Positions 23,001 to 35,099 of a stretch of 64,000 nucleotides of DNA are shown here, in pieces. Position numbers and translations under genes: made by a program. Source of the stretch: Arbacia lixula (lineage: Eukaryota; Echinodermata; Echinoidea; Arbacioida; Arbaciidae); assembly GCA_963669155.1 (NCBI GenBank), contig OZ022583.1, positions 4,024,609-4,088,608 on the forward strand, given 5' to 3'. Under the pieces are notes generated by a model that worked only from the letters and a program-made list of their open reading frames with translations, was not told the DNA's origin and made no database searches. The number at the start of each line of letters is the position of its first letter. Position 1 is the first letter of the stretch.

Positions 23001-24465
23001 CATAATATCTATGCTGGATGTGTGTTGCACTTAACCATGGACAATGTGGCAGAAAGAAAGGAAAAAAAATAAGATTGCTACTGTTTGCATGGGTGTTGTA
23101 GTACATTAATACGTGGCTCACAATCTCTCATTGGGTCCAGTGTGTGGTCTTTGCAACACATTTTTCTACATTAGGGACCACTATTGGAGAACAGCTTAAA
23201 AATTTTACTGATGGGCTTAAAGTGCCCATCCATATTCCTGAAACCTTACTTAGACTAGTTCAGGGGGAAAAATATAAAACGTAAAAACACAAAAATACAG
23301 AACTATGCCATGCAATACAGTGTACATCCTAAGACAAAAATATTAGGAGGGACTTTTTTGTATTATGGGGCTAAAACGCCATAAAAGCTGTGTAATTTCT
23401 TTCTCTGGCCAAACTTACAGTGTACACTGTAGATACTTAAAACTCTAGTAGAAGCTTACCAAGTCTATAATACTTGCTTATATTGGTAAACATACATGTA
23501 CAATAAAGATTAAAAAATACACATATTTAACAACCCTTTACTGACATTCTTATGATATCAGTTAAATATGCGTGATTTGCCTCTTCACAGTTTACGTACA
23601 TGTGTACTAGTGCTGTATCTGCATGTATTGGTACCAATGTTGTTGTTTTGAAACCAAAACTGACCTCCCCGTAATCACTGTTCCATGGCCGTGGAGAGGT
23701 GAGAGAGTTGGAATGAACAAGCCTGCAAAGTTAGATATCAATAGAAGCTGAGGTAATGATAAATAATCCACTCAGGGCACATGTCATCATCATACATAAA
23801 TGTTCTTTGACATGATATTTGATGTACAGTATGCTCTACATTTGAGTTTATTCACCTACATGTATGTAAATGCATGTATGGGTCTTTACAATGTCATTAA
23901 TGACAAGTACAGTACTTCAATTACCCCTAGTGGTGATTTTTTTTCATGACAATAGGCTGTTCTCAAGCAAGCGTTGTTGCTGGGTCTTGCAATCATTAAT
24001 TGTCAGTTAGAATCCCTAATTTGGCTTTGTACACTGAATAGCCTGTGCCACTTGGCATTCAATCCACATTGCCACTCTGTATCCAGGAGAAAGGTTTATT
24101 CGGTCAGACTTTAACCAAAATATTTGTTCCTGGTATTTTTTATTTTGGAGAGATGCGGTCACAGTCACACTTTCGCGATACACGCGAGTTAATTCAACTG
24201 TACTCTTTGGCCACTAACATTACAAATGCCCTGTACACATAAAATGATTAGGTTGAGTGATGACTTCAAAAATGTCAGTAGATTTGATTGCGGAGTTTAT
24301 TCATGACAGACATTTAATTTTTTTGCTGTTGGTGAGAAAACATCCCAAATTTTCTTGTTGGGAATTTCCCCGTCAGACTACAGAATCAACATTTTGAGAT
24401 TCCACATACCCATGTATTCCCATATAGTCTAACCGCCCTTAGTGAGTGTGGCATCCCTGCCCCAT

Positions 24466-24578
24466 CTAGCCTGGCCTCCACTCCAGACTTTGGGGCATTT
24501 CTGAACCAAACGATTCAATATAGGGGTCTGGCTGCAGTAGACTTTTCATTCTCAATTTCTTCTCCAGCTCCCCAAGGA
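24466..24578. repeat. inverted partner of 29450-29560
   Basis: About 110 bp (ATTTCTGAACCAAAC, AATATAGGGGTCTGGCTGCA, TTCTTCTCCAGCTCCCCAAG) recur in reverse orientation 4.9 kb downstream. This may be two dispersed copies or the ends of one larger element; no transposase lies between them. Confidence 0.65.
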
Positions 24579-24705
24579 CTGAAAAAAACCCCAGGTGAAT
24601 GATACAGTGATAAGTCTCAAAGTTCAAGACTCTACTTATCAGTTTGGATCAGAAATGACCAACCGTCTGTAAGTCAGGCTAAAGTATGCCCCATCTTTGT
24701 GCACG

Positions 24706-24940
24706 TATAGTACAGCTCAAAGGAATTGGCATAGGGAAAGGGAAAGGGAAGAAAGGGAAGAAGCCACAGTTTTAAACCGCGGTATATTTTGTCCAGTTTA
24801 GCATGAAACATGATGCTTTTTAAGCTAAAGCATCGTGTTTCATGCTGAGCTGGACAAAATATACCACGGTTCAAAACTGCGGCTCCTTCCCTTTCTTCCC
24901 TTTCCCTTTCCCTATGCCAATTCCTTTGAGCTGTTTTGTA
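24706..24940. mobile_element. CACTACAGCTCAAAGG foldback MITE, copy 3
   Basis: Full palindrome of the same family. The extreme ends are eroded (TATAGTACAGCTC; GAGCTGTTTTGTA). Confidence 0.92.
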
Positions 24941-24959
24941 CACATAAAGTATAAAGACA

Positions 24960-25195
24960 GCCTCAGCTCCTGGTCCTCAACCTCGACTCCCAGGTTGTCG
25001 GGGGCTTGCTGGTTTGCCCCATTTGCCTGCGCAGTGTCATAACGCTTCAATAACAGGAAGCCACTGGTTACTATTCGTACGGAGACGCCTCCATTACTGC
25101 CTGTAGTAGGTCGGCCCTCCCCCGGCCCCTGGGACCGCTTCCATATCTCTGAGAAGGTACCAATACCAGTGCTAAAATTTTGTATCCTATGGGTT
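24960..25195 (-). other. GC-rich patch with unrecognised open frame
   Basis: On the minus strand a frame after a possible acceptor (CCTTCTCAG, about 25155) reads GRPTTGSNGGVSVRIVTSGF and onwards to DNLGVEVEDQELRL, then runs into the adjacent foldback element. The base composition differs from the AT-rich surroundings. I recognise no domain; it may be a decayed exon or transposon fragment. Confidence 0.2.
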
Positions 25196-25869
25196 ACCAA
25201 ATCGACTGAAAAAGAAGACTCACATTCTGTACCTCCACACAAAATATGTGATTGCGAAGTCTGTTTTCAATTATGATTTTGAGATTTTTAATACCATAGA
25301 TGTGCACTTTGCAGGTAATGCTATTCAATATAAAATAGTGTCCCCATTTCAGCTTTTAATATGCATGTTATATGTAGGTGATATTTTTTCCATGTTATAC
25401 GTGGATCTTATGAGGAATTTGCTTCATTATGATAATATACATGTACATTAGTATCGGTATTGGGTAATGTTTGGTGAATCCAGTCCCCTGTTTGAACCCA
25501 TGCACTGCCAGTTATGTTTGTTTTCATGGTGGTAATCTGTCATAATACCATCCCATAATGGGAGTCACAAGCCAGGCCCAGATCTCACCTCTTTTGTTTG
25601 CTTTGGTCTTATTCCAGGGTGGGAGAACAATTGGCCGTGAGCTTGAGGTTACATTGTAGGGTAAACTTGGTAGCCTCACACAATGGTATCAGGCGCAGGA
25701 ATGACTTTCGAAAGCAACTCTTGAGCAGGGAAAAGATTAACAATTCATTTTGCGGGGCTACTGTTCATGCAGGATGGTGTGAACACAAACATCTTGAACT
25801 TTGTTTTACCTTTTACCTTTTACCTTACTTGGAAGAACAAACTTGTCACAAGGGTTGTTTCTTTTGCAT

Positions 25870-25871
25870 TG

Positions 25872-25918
<47 letters not shown>
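25870..25918. repeat. (TG)n microsatellite
   Basis: About 23 TG units with one TT interruption, followed by GGGTGGGGGG. Confidence 0.9.
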
Positions 25919-25921
<3 letters not shown>

Positions 25922-26185
25922 GGGCTACATCGCTCTGAGGCCATTTGTCAATTCCCCTGCCTTTTTAAATATGATTATTTCGGCGAAACAATTACAGGTA
26001 CATGCAAACCCCTATTTAGACCTTTGACATGAAAGCTAACTCAGGGTTTAAATTTGACAGATATCGAGTTGTCCAATTCGGACACCTACAAATTGTGTGG
26101 GAATCATCATCAAAGATCATTGTTCATTTTCAGTGAGAGGAACAAGAATCTGGTTTTGTACTGTCATGGACACTTAAAGAGCTGG

Positions 26186-26303
26186 GCCCATTTTCATGAC
26201 ACTTAACTTAGCCTAGAAAGTTGTTAAAATTCATGTTGTCACACGCACCTACATTGCACATGTAGCTAGGATAGGGCTAGAAAGGTCTAATGAATGTGGC
26301 CCG
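26186..26303. repeat. GGGCCCATTTTCATGA inverted-repeat element
   Basis: GGGCCCATTTTCATGACA at the left pairs loosely with TGAATGTGGCCC at the right, and TTAGCCTAGAAAG pairs with CTAGGATAGGGCTAG-type wording. Similar in layout to the element at 44961. Confidence 0.45.
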
Positions 26304-26989
26304 CTTTTAAATGGCTCCCAAAAGCTTTCCTTGGCCCTGAAAGATCTCATCTCTCATGAAGAGGGCGTAAATAGCAGCGAACTAAGAATCTTAAGCCAAA
26401 GCATTGACAGAAATTCACAGCACCAGGTACAGTATGGATTCTACATTGAAATGCAATATATTGGAGATACATCACTGCCCCCCCCCCCCAACCTACTCCT
26501 CTCCCCCTCCCCAACCCCCACCTCCCCTCTCTCCATACATTTTGAATCTTTATTTTGTTTCAAGTTGCCACTTCAATTAATACCCCCGCAAAAGAAGGAA
26601 AACAAACGTCAAGAATGACGCGGTTGCCAGTGCTTTCAAAGAATAAGGAATGTATCGAGAGGATGAGGCCAAATCAACAGGAAATTTGGTTGTCATAATT
26701 GCTCTATTGTTTCAGCAACGTGAGATGATCTCAAAACGTTCTAAGACCTTTTGGCAACATTTGTTTTCAAAGATCTATCATGTGTTTTAAAAATCTGCAT
26801 GAACATCCTAGTGCATGTTGTAGTTTCATGTTTAATGAATGGACCAGTCTATATTGATGAGGGCTGTCTGGAATGTAAAAAACAACAATGTGAGATTTTA
26901 TGATATAACAATTCTTAATATGATCAAGTATACAGTGACAGGCGAGGGGGGAAAAAGAGCCAAATGCAATCGTGAAGCCTACCAGTATG

Positions 26990-27224
26990 TACACTACAGC
27001 TCAAAGGAATTGGCATAGGGAAAGGGAAAGGGAAGAACGGGAAGGACCCGCAGTTTAAAACCACTGTATATTTTGTCCAGTTCACTATGAAATGTGATGT
27101 TTTAGCCTAAAAAGCATCATGTTTCATGCTGAACTGGACAAAATATACTGCGGTTTAAAACTGCGGCTCCTTCCCTTTCTTCCCTTTCCCTTTCCCTATG
27201 CCAATTCCTTTGAGGTGTAGTATA
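26990..27224. mobile_element. CACTACAGCTCAAAGG foldback MITE, copy 4
   Basis: Full palindrome of the family with a few substitutions in the left arm (TTCACTATGAAATGTGATG). Confidence 0.92.
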
Positions 27225-27860
27225 CAGGCTTTATATTTTACTCAAAAGATACAACTTCAAAAATGCACTGTTAATTGGATAACATGCTGTTGCATAGTGT
27301 GATAAGCAAATGCAAATCCTCCATTGAAATAGAATGTATTTGTCATTTTTTGAGTTTGGTGAGATGTTCGTGTCTTCTTCAGTAATCACATGTGAATTAG
27401 AACAAGATCAACCCCATGTGAGTGTTAGCAAGCAATTACACTGTAATTCTTACATTTCATTCAGAAATCAGTTGCCAAATCAGAATGATGACATATTGTA
27501 CAACGTTTAAGTTACACAATGTGTGTGAAAGATATGCCTGCAATGTACAAGTACTTGAACTAAATTTGGTATAGTTAAGTGCCAAAGAAAACAATTGAAA
27601 CCTGGAATAAGTAGTAGCAAGGCCTGATGTGTTGCATTTCAATCCATTATTCTATTTTTTGCTGTACACTTGTACACTTGACATACAGTAGTATTTTGAT
27701 GCCAAACAGGTGTTCCAAAGGAAATGTTTACCTATGCCTGCAATAACTGCCCACACAGATTGATGTTTATTTAAAGGAAATGGTAATGTAAGCAAAGCAG
27801 AGAGGGGAGAGGTGAGTGTTCCTTTAATGGTCATCAAACATCCGATGTCTTAGAAATGTG

Positions 27861-28383
27861 TTAAAGAGTTACTCAGTTACAAAAATAAGTGCCCACTAAT
27901 ATACCTAAAATTATCCACTATAAACAAATTTCACATTTGTTTGCAGCAATGAAGTCTCATTTTGACAAAAATTTGAAAAAACGCACGCCTCCAGTGCTGT
28001 CAGAGAAGTCAAAATGCCATAGAGTGTACGGAAGTCAACAATAGACCATTTTCGTAATGTATTCACTTTCCCCCTAACTGCAATAATACCACAATATTGC
28101 ATTCACCTGTATCTTGTCATTCAGAAGCTACTCGGACATACCTCGGACAAGCTTTGGGGTTCTCATTAGTAACGTAATGTTTGCACGGCGTGAATAAAAT
28201 ATTTTATTCATGCCGTTGGCATTTATGGCATTTTGACTTCTCTGACGTCACTGGAGGCGTGCGTTTTTTCAAATTTCCTCAAAATGAGACTTTATCGCGG
28301 CAAACGAATGTGAAATTCATTTTTAGTGGATAATTTTACATAGGTTAGTGGGAACTTATTTTTCTAATTTAGTAACCCTTTAA
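27861..28383. mobile_element. TTAA-flanked foldback element, 523 bp
   Basis: The arms extend about 155 bp from TTAAAG(A/G)GTTACT... inwards through AAAATTATCCACTA, TTTCACATT, AAGTCTCATTTTGA, ACGCACGCCTCCAGTG and GTCAAAATGCCAT. Both ends coincide with TTAA, as expected for piggyBac-type insertion. The centre is unique and carries no transposase. Confidence 0.85.
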
Positions 28384-29449
28384 ATGAGGTTAACACACTT
28401 GTTTTTTAAGCTTAGAAATATTGATAATATAGATTATTTGGCTATAGTTTGAACAATTTAAATCTTAATTTAGACTATCTGTCTATAAATTATTAAGCAA
28501 TAGGAATTATAGTAATGACTTGAATGTTTCAAGGAAATCTAGGATGAAACTTTATTGAAAATGATGGTGGTGTATCATTGTTGCTGGTCTAAAAGAGGAA
28601 GTTTTATATAACACAGTATCTAGAAGAAAATACATCTCTCAGAATACAGGAACTCAAAAGTGATTTAAAGTGGTTATATAATACTACATTTCATATGGAT
28701 TTGGGATACGTCTTTTGAAAATGAAATCAACACAATTTCTATAGACTCACTGCAGACCCTTGTACTGCCAAAATAATTGTAAAATGTTATGTCTAAGGGA
28801 CTCAATTACATCAGCCCTTTCAACATGGACATTTTATTCTACAGTATCTGCTAATACTATTCTACTAATAGTGTTGCCCAAACTTTATTCAAGTACATGT
28901 ACATGCAAATGTGTAAGTTTCATGAAGAAATGAAACCGACATCAGAACAGGTCACTAACAAAAATCCCATCAATGACAACATTACTCTTAATGAGTATGC
29001 ACAAATTCTATCTGATGAGTATTCATGCAGCATTGCTACCTGACACATTTCCAGGTAACTGATTTTGTAATTGATTACCCAACAAAGGTCCTGATACATG
29101 GTTACTCAAGTTCATTTTTTACATGAATACCTCATGTGTGACTCACATGAATTGTCAGAGATTAAAATAAGCTTGAGGCCATCATTTTAGCTCTAGATAG
29201 TACCCTCTTTATTATTTAGTATGACACTCCTTCCTCACTCAAATGGCGCAGTACAGCTGCGCAGTGACAAGGCCAGTTTTCGACCGGGCGACTTTGAGTT
29301 GATAAACGCAACTTTTTTTAAACGAGTTCGTAAAGGCCTTTGGAAACGTCTTTTGAGAGTGGGTATTGAAAGGCGTTTCAAATTCTGGTTAAATGATAAA
29401 CACGGCCTAAGACTAGTCACTGTATCTGCTCTTTTCTCTGTGTGTCCCA
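28384..29449. other. no gene seen
   Basis: AT-rich; no exon or repeat arms recognised. Short open frames near 29221-29449 overlap a CpG-containing stretch that may be an eroded MITE (GGCCGTGTTTATCATTTAAC on the minus strand). Confidence 0.4.
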
Positions 29450-29560
29450 CTTGGGGAGCTGGAGAAGAAATTAAGAATGATTAGACTACTGCAGCCAGAC
29501 CCCTATATTAAATAGTTTGGTTTAGAAATACCCTACAGCCTGGAAGACAGGCTATATTTA
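29450..29560. repeat. inverted partner of 24466-24578
   Basis: Reverse-complement match to the 24.5-kb segment, from CTTGGGGAGCTGGAGAAGAA through CTGCAGCCAGACCCCTATAT to the CCTGGAAGACAGGCTA end. Confidence 0.65.
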
Positions 29561-29893
29561 AAGGAATATACTGCACTAGAAAGATAAAAAAAAAAGCCTT
29601 CAGAAGGTGGTCTTAAATTCATGTATTGTCCATTTTTGAAACTTGCTGAAAGTTATTTGCCCTTAAATGATTCACATTTGGAGTAGTTAGTGACTAAATG
29701 ACAAATCCTCAAAATGTTCGGCCCGAACATTTTCATTTAATTTAATTGAATCACCAAATGTGAATCATTTAAGGGCAAATAACTTTGAGGAAGTCTCTAA
29801 AATGGAAAATACATGAATAAGACCATTGGCAAGAAGATTGCTCACGATCACCTTTTTGAAGACTTTTTGTCTTCCCAATACGGTATATTCCTA
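29558..29893. mobile_element. TTAAAGG foldback element, copy A
   Basis: The arms carry AGGAATATACTG, AAAAAGCCTTCA, GGTCTTAAATTCATGTATTG, CTTGCTGAAAGTTATTTGCC and ATGATTCACATTTGG, then the reverse complements. Same family as 61214-61439. The left TTAA is intact; the right one is eroded. Confidence 0.85.
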
Positions 29894-30298
29894 TGAGGAC
29901 AAGAAAGAAATCCGCTATGCATTAGTTGCTTCAAGAAGGGCGCATAGTATCTGAGGAATGCAAGCAGAACAGGACAGGAAAATGCAACATGGTTGCCAAA
30001 CTCCACACCATTTCCCCAAAACATTGAGAGGAAGGAAGTGAGCATGTTGGCTTATGGAGAAAAAGATTAGGTGTGCGCGAGAATCCTGGTGCGTGAAGCT
30101 AAGAGAACAATGCCCTGTACATCAGGTGATCACACGAACGCGCAACGACGATGCAATGTTTCACAGTCACTCTGGCTCATTATGAGGTCATTGATAGGTT
30201 GATGACAGATAAAGTCATATGTTTTAAACTTCCAGGCCAAAAATAAAAGTAATCTTTCGTCTTTTCACTACTCTTGAACTACAATGTGCATAACAGAA

Positions 30299-30321
30299 CC
30301 CCCCCCCCCCCCCCCCCCCCA
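30299..30321. repeat. poly-C tract
   Basis: About 22 consecutive C residues, a difficult region for sequencing and assembly. The surrounding 29894-31050 shows no gene. Confidence 0.9.
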
Positions 30322-31050
30322 CCACATGTTACTCTCACCATCAACCTTGCAAGTTTTGGTCATTGTTCGTAATTCACCTCAAGAGTTGGAGGAAAAGTAA
30401 ATGACCGAGACAGTAGTTCATCATCGGAAGGCTATGTATAAATGATGAATGATCACACAATGATCACACACTCTAGTATTTTCCTCTTCATGTGATAATG
30501 CGGTTCTGATTATCTGGGATTTCATGCTAATGTAACACGCTGATAATCTGATTTTCTCAGTATGTACTTTCAGTGTAACACTACATGAACAGTATACATG
30601 ACATGATCATTTGTTAACTTTGTGATTCCAGTACATGAATGTTAATAGTACATGTATGTACTGGGGTAGTCACTAAGAAGTTTTCTGAAATGTTAACGGC
30701 CAAGGAAGGTGTTTCTGCTGGAAAAATGTACAATCAGACATACATGTCCGGTACTTTTGTTTGTGAATTGTGTCATACTGTATGTGCTTCTATGAATTTA
30801 AGCACTTTTCTGAGAGATGATTGTGACCTACAGTGTACTGCACTTCGCAATGACATGTATGTTATGACACATATTATGAACGTCTTAAGCCACCGCTGTT
30901 TCTTCCTAATGTCATAAATACATTTACCTGTAGGTAGCACAGAGGTGATTGGAGGTGATGAACCAAATAGATTGTATACTGATTGAATTGATTGATTGAT
31001 TGTTCCATATTTTTAGTAAAAAAACTCCCCAAAATCATCTGAATACCCAG

Positions 31051-31051
<1 letters not shown>

Positions 31052-31111
<60 letters not shown>

Positions 31112-31251
31112 GGTGAAGACAAACAAATTGAATGAAACGCCGGAGAAGAAAAAATTCTTCAATAATTATTAAATAATTTTTCTTCTCCGGCGTTTCATTC
31201 AATTTGTTTGTCTTCACCTAGAAATCAGCGCCATCGCAACCTATATTCTTC

Positions 31252-31291
<40 letters not shown>

Positions 31292-31293
31292 GT
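31052..31293. repeat. (ATCT)n split by a perfect palindrome
   Basis: ATCT tandem array at 31052-31109, a 111-bp almost perfect palindrome at 31110-31220 (TAGGTGAAGACAAACAAATT and its reverse complement, loop about AATAATTATT), then a second ATCT/CTAT array at 31253-31292. The layout is typical of a foldback element associated with a microsatellite. Arms pair with almost no mismatches, suggesting recent origin or gene conversion. Confidence 0.88.
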
Positions 31294-32967
31294 AAGTGCC
31301 ATATCCAGAGATGTAGGCGATCGTGGAGGGCCACAAAGTACTAAGCAAACAAAAGAAAGGTCCATTCATATATCACAGGCATACACATTTTTAAGTTGAT
31401 AAATCAATACTGGAAAATGAATAGAATGTTGACCTACTGTATAAAATGATTGATCATAAAGGATAATGGTGTTAAACATAAGCATGAATTGATTTGATAG
31501 ACATTACAATTCCTCTCAGCCAATGCATTTTGGGCTGAGTTGGAAGAACTAATAGAGTACACATACTTGTGCATGAAATGCAGGGAAAAAAGTTATTCAA
31601 CATTTTGGGGGCACATTAGCCAATTTGTCTACAATTTTACATTGTGTTTATGGGAATTTTGGGGGCTCTTCATTTTCCAGGGCTCTTAACAAGCATTTTG
31701 GGCCCCCATGTTTTTTCCCTGATGAAAAGAAAGGGAGTCAATTCAATATTTATTCAATAAAATGTGAGATAGAAACAAAGGGTACAAGATAAAGGGAATA
31801 GATTGTTTTTAAAGGATTGAGAGAATAAAAAGGTTGTTTGACACAACATAACACATGACATAAAAATAACACCTACAAAACAAAATGAATAACACATACT
31901 TGTGTAAATAAGAAGTGACTATTACAGGTATCGTTAATTAGGGCATAACTGATGGGCTGTCATCACATGTCAGAAAGTTGCTCGATTTGATCACTTTGCG
32001 ATGATTCCTCCCTGTCATCCTGACCGCTGATTTGGGGATTTACCGCTGATTTGGGCCATTCCCAATTATTGAGAAACCTACTATACAATGTGGCCCAGAC
32101 CTGTTATCAGGAGCAAACACCTTATTGCATGTCAGAATAATGTTTGTTTGTTAGGGAGAAAGAACAGTGAAAGGGGATTTACCTTACAATTGTTTGTCGA
32201 GTGAGTAAGGCAAAATCGAAAGCCTTGTATTCTTAATAGAGTGAGTCAGTGACATTGGCAAGGAAAATTCATTATTCATTTATTTAGGAGGGTCCGTATA
32301 AGGCCGCAACTGACAAAATCATATTTCTGATATAGGACCTTGGACAGAAGTTGTTGATTTGGCTTGATTTATTAGAAACACTGTTGCTTAGCAAGACCCA
32401 CACTCATGTCCATTTGAAGGGTGTGTGTGTGGTGGGGGGGGGGGGGGGGGTAAGGGAAGGTTCATGCAAAATTTAAGATCCCCAGGGATAACATCATAGG
32501 CAAGACATTAACCTATATGTTCATGTATATAGGACTTTTTTTTTTCCAGTTGAGGGATTAAAGGAACAAGGCTTGTGATTATGAAGAGTTTTAAACTACA
32601 TGTAAGGTTGTACAACCATTTTTCGCTCATAAGATAAAGTTGTGGAAATCCATAGCAGGTAGAAGAAATTAACAAGCTCCTTATTTGCAGTGTAAACGCA
32701 ATGTCAGTTTGCCTTCAGTGAACAAGACAACAATGCACATATTCCAATCTGCACACAAGTCTGCAATCTCTATTTATTTAAAACTACATGTAGTGGCTGC
32801 ATTGTTGTCCGAGTATTTTCATAACATAATAAAAAGTGACATTTGTATAAAGTTCACGACCTTGTTATTGTGGCAAATAGTTTGAGCTGGCTTGGACTCC
32901 TTGTGCCATGATACCCTTACATTGTGGTCACATGAGAGTAAGGAGTTTGTGGTGAATCGTACTGATG
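31294..32967. other. no gene seen
   Basis: AT-rich; contains GGGGGCTCTTCATTTTCCAGGGCTC-type wording near 31665 and a G tract near 32433-32450. No exon recognised. Confidence 0.4.
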
Positions 32968-33202
32968 TACACTACAGCTCAAAGGAATTGGCATAGGGAA
33001 AGGGAAAAGGAAGAAAGGGAAGGACCTGCAGTTTTAAACCGCTGTATATTTTGTCTAGTTCAGCATGAAACACTATGCTTTAGCTTAAAAAGCATCATGT
33101 TTCATGCTGAACTGGACAAAATAAACTGTGGTTTAAACCTGAGGCTCCTTCCCTTTCTTCCCTTTCCCTTTCCCTATGCCAATTCCTTTGAGCTGTAGTG
33201 TA
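32968..33202. mobile_element. CACTACAGCTCAAAGG foldback MITE, copy 5
   Basis: Full palindrome of the family, both termini intact (TACACTACAGCTC / GAGCTGTAGTGTA). Confidence 0.93.
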
Positions 33203-33315
33203 GGTAAGATGGAGATAGGCTATTGTACTGGTGTGGCATGGGGCTGAACTTGCAGCAGAGTTCATCTTGTGTACGATTAAGCCTGTGGTGGAGGCTGTTT
33301 GAATAGTACACTATA

Positions 33316-33672
33316 GGCCCGTTCACACACAAGGGAAAAAGCGCGATTTAAAAATCGATTTTCTAATCGCGATCAGAATTTCGAAATTTTTTCCAGTGTG
33401 GACAGAAAAATCGCACTAATTACCGCGATCCTTATCGCGATCCAACTCGCACTATTAGTGCGATTTTTCAGAATAATCGCGATTATTTTGCCAAGCGTCT
33501 CTTTGAATCGCGCGCGCGCGAAACTCTATTGGGACAGCGGGGTCAGTCTTCGGTCATGCAAGTTTCTTTCCTTGCTGGGATGTGCGATTTTTCCCTGTGT
33601 ATGAACGGTCGGAAAAAAATCGAAATTTGGATCGCGATTGTAATTTCGATTTCCGGTGTGTGTGAACGGGCC
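33316..33672. mobile_element. GGCCCGTTCACAC element, internally deleted copy (357 bp)
   Basis: Matches both ends of the 978-bp copy at 10665-11642, but the middle is missing. The join (GCGTCT|CTTTGAATC) falls at a GTCT present at both edges of the missing part in the long copy, so a microhomology deletion fits. Confidence 0.88.
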
Positions 33673-33730
33673 TTATAAGTGTGTTGGCTCAGTGGGTGTG
33701 ATACATACAAGTGATTATGACCTACAACTA

Positions 33731-33731
33731 C

Positions 33732-33784
<53 letters not shown>

Positions 33785-33814
33785 TGGAGAGAGAGAGAGA
33801 AAGAGAGAGATAGA

Positions 33815-33851
<37 letters not shown>

Positions 33852-34002
33852 GAGAGAGTAGGAGAGAGGGGGAGAGATAGAGAGAGAGAAAAAGAGAAAG
33901 ATGGAAAGAGAGAGTAGTGAGAGATAGATGAACCTATATAGACAGTTAAGCGAGATAGAGAGAGGGGAGAGACAGAGAGAGGAAGATGGAGAGAGCGGAT
34001 AA

Positions 34003-34035
<33 letters not shown>

Positions 34036-34110
34036 CAGGCAGAGGCAAAGAGAGATGGAGAGGCAGTTCAGTAAGGGAGAGACAGAGAAATGGATAGAGG
34101 GAAGAGACAG
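33731..34110. repeat. (GA)n purine-strand microsatellite
   Basis: About 380 bp of GAGA with GGA, GATA and AAAG interruptions. Open frames on both strands here are low-complexity artefacts. Such polypurine tracts can form triplex (H-DNA). Confidence 0.92.
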
Positions 34111-34157
34111 ACAGAGGGAGAGGTACATGGGTGAATGGAAATACATGTAAATTTTTT

Positions 34158-34366
34158 TTCCTTAGCCCCGTACTATAGGTGGGGCTAAGGGGGGGGGGGG
34201 GGGGAGGGGAGTCCGGGGCTAACGATTTTGAGCGGGAACAGTGTGGATTTCCTTAGTCAGGTTTAAGAAATTGTACGGGGCTAAGAAATGGCAGTGTGAA
34301 AAGCTTCAAAAAATAGTCTGGGGCTTAGGATAGTAGGGGGCTAAGAAAACCCAATGAGGAAAAGGG
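34158..34366. repeat. degenerate TTAGCCCCGTACTAT element
   Basis: CCTTAGCCCCGTACTATAGG and the GTACGGGGCTAAGAAATG, GCAGTGTGAAAAGCTTCAAA segments match the better preserved element at 48868-49445. A long G run (34190-34206) interrupts it. Confidence 0.7.
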
Positions 34367-34699
34367 TAGTAGTCTAGTAAAAGAGCGGAAGAGCGAGAGA
34401 GAGGGCCGAGAGATCATTATCACATATCAGACAAGTGTACACCTTGTTTGTGTGTACATTCATTTTGATTCTGTATCCTGTGTTGTGCATGCATGCACGC
34501 TCACAAGGTGAAGTCAAGTGAGCTCACTCACTCACTCACTCAACCAACCAGCCGCCTTCGTGTTAGTCATTTATGTACTAAACACAACAAACTCATAACC
34601 GTGGCCTATCATCCCAACCAAGGAAGAGGAAAAAGGAACCCAGCGCTCTCTCTCTCTCGCTCCTTCTGACATTACCCAACCTGGTCCAAACCAGACCTG

Positions 34700-35088
34700 T
34701 CTAATCCCCCTCGTGTCTTGCACCTTTTTAAGGCCCGCCCGCGCCGTGTGCCACGAACAGTCTAGGCCGAGTCACGTTGTAAAGAGTACTGGCCATTTAA
34801 TTACTACTGCCTTCATACGTGCACATTATTATTATTATTATTATGATCGTCTCGGCATAGTGGGGATACATACATTCACGCCACGCACTGTTGCTTCTGG
34901 TTGGACAGCCCAGCGTTCATGGGCGGTTCATGCTGTAGTACTCTGCTCTGCTCAATGCCATATTGTGTTGAATGTGCCCGTGGGACTGGATTGAGTTTCT
35001 AATGTGTCTGTGATTGTGATTGTGCCTGAGTTTGGGATACAACTATTCTTCGACAGTTCTCCTGTGCAGTATTTCAACTCTTCTTGTG
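34700..35088 (+). other. candidate promoter and 5' exon
   Basis: A TTTTTAAGG motif is followed by CpG-rich sequence (GCCCGCCCGCGCC) and, at 35088/35089, a consensus donor TTGTG|GTAAGC. It lies 5.4 kb upstream of the F-box gene acceptor, so it could be its non-coding first exon. Evidence is only positional and from splice consensus. Confidence 0.25.
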
Positions 35089-35099
35089 GTAAGCTTTAG

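Noticed and set aside
25598..26032. 144-codon open frame
   Set aside because: Its core is the (TG)n repeat giving Cys-Val; no domain on either side.
33656..34146. Long open frames on both strands
   Set aside because: They translate the GA/TC microsatellite into Arg-Glu or Ser-Leu repeats; low complexity only.
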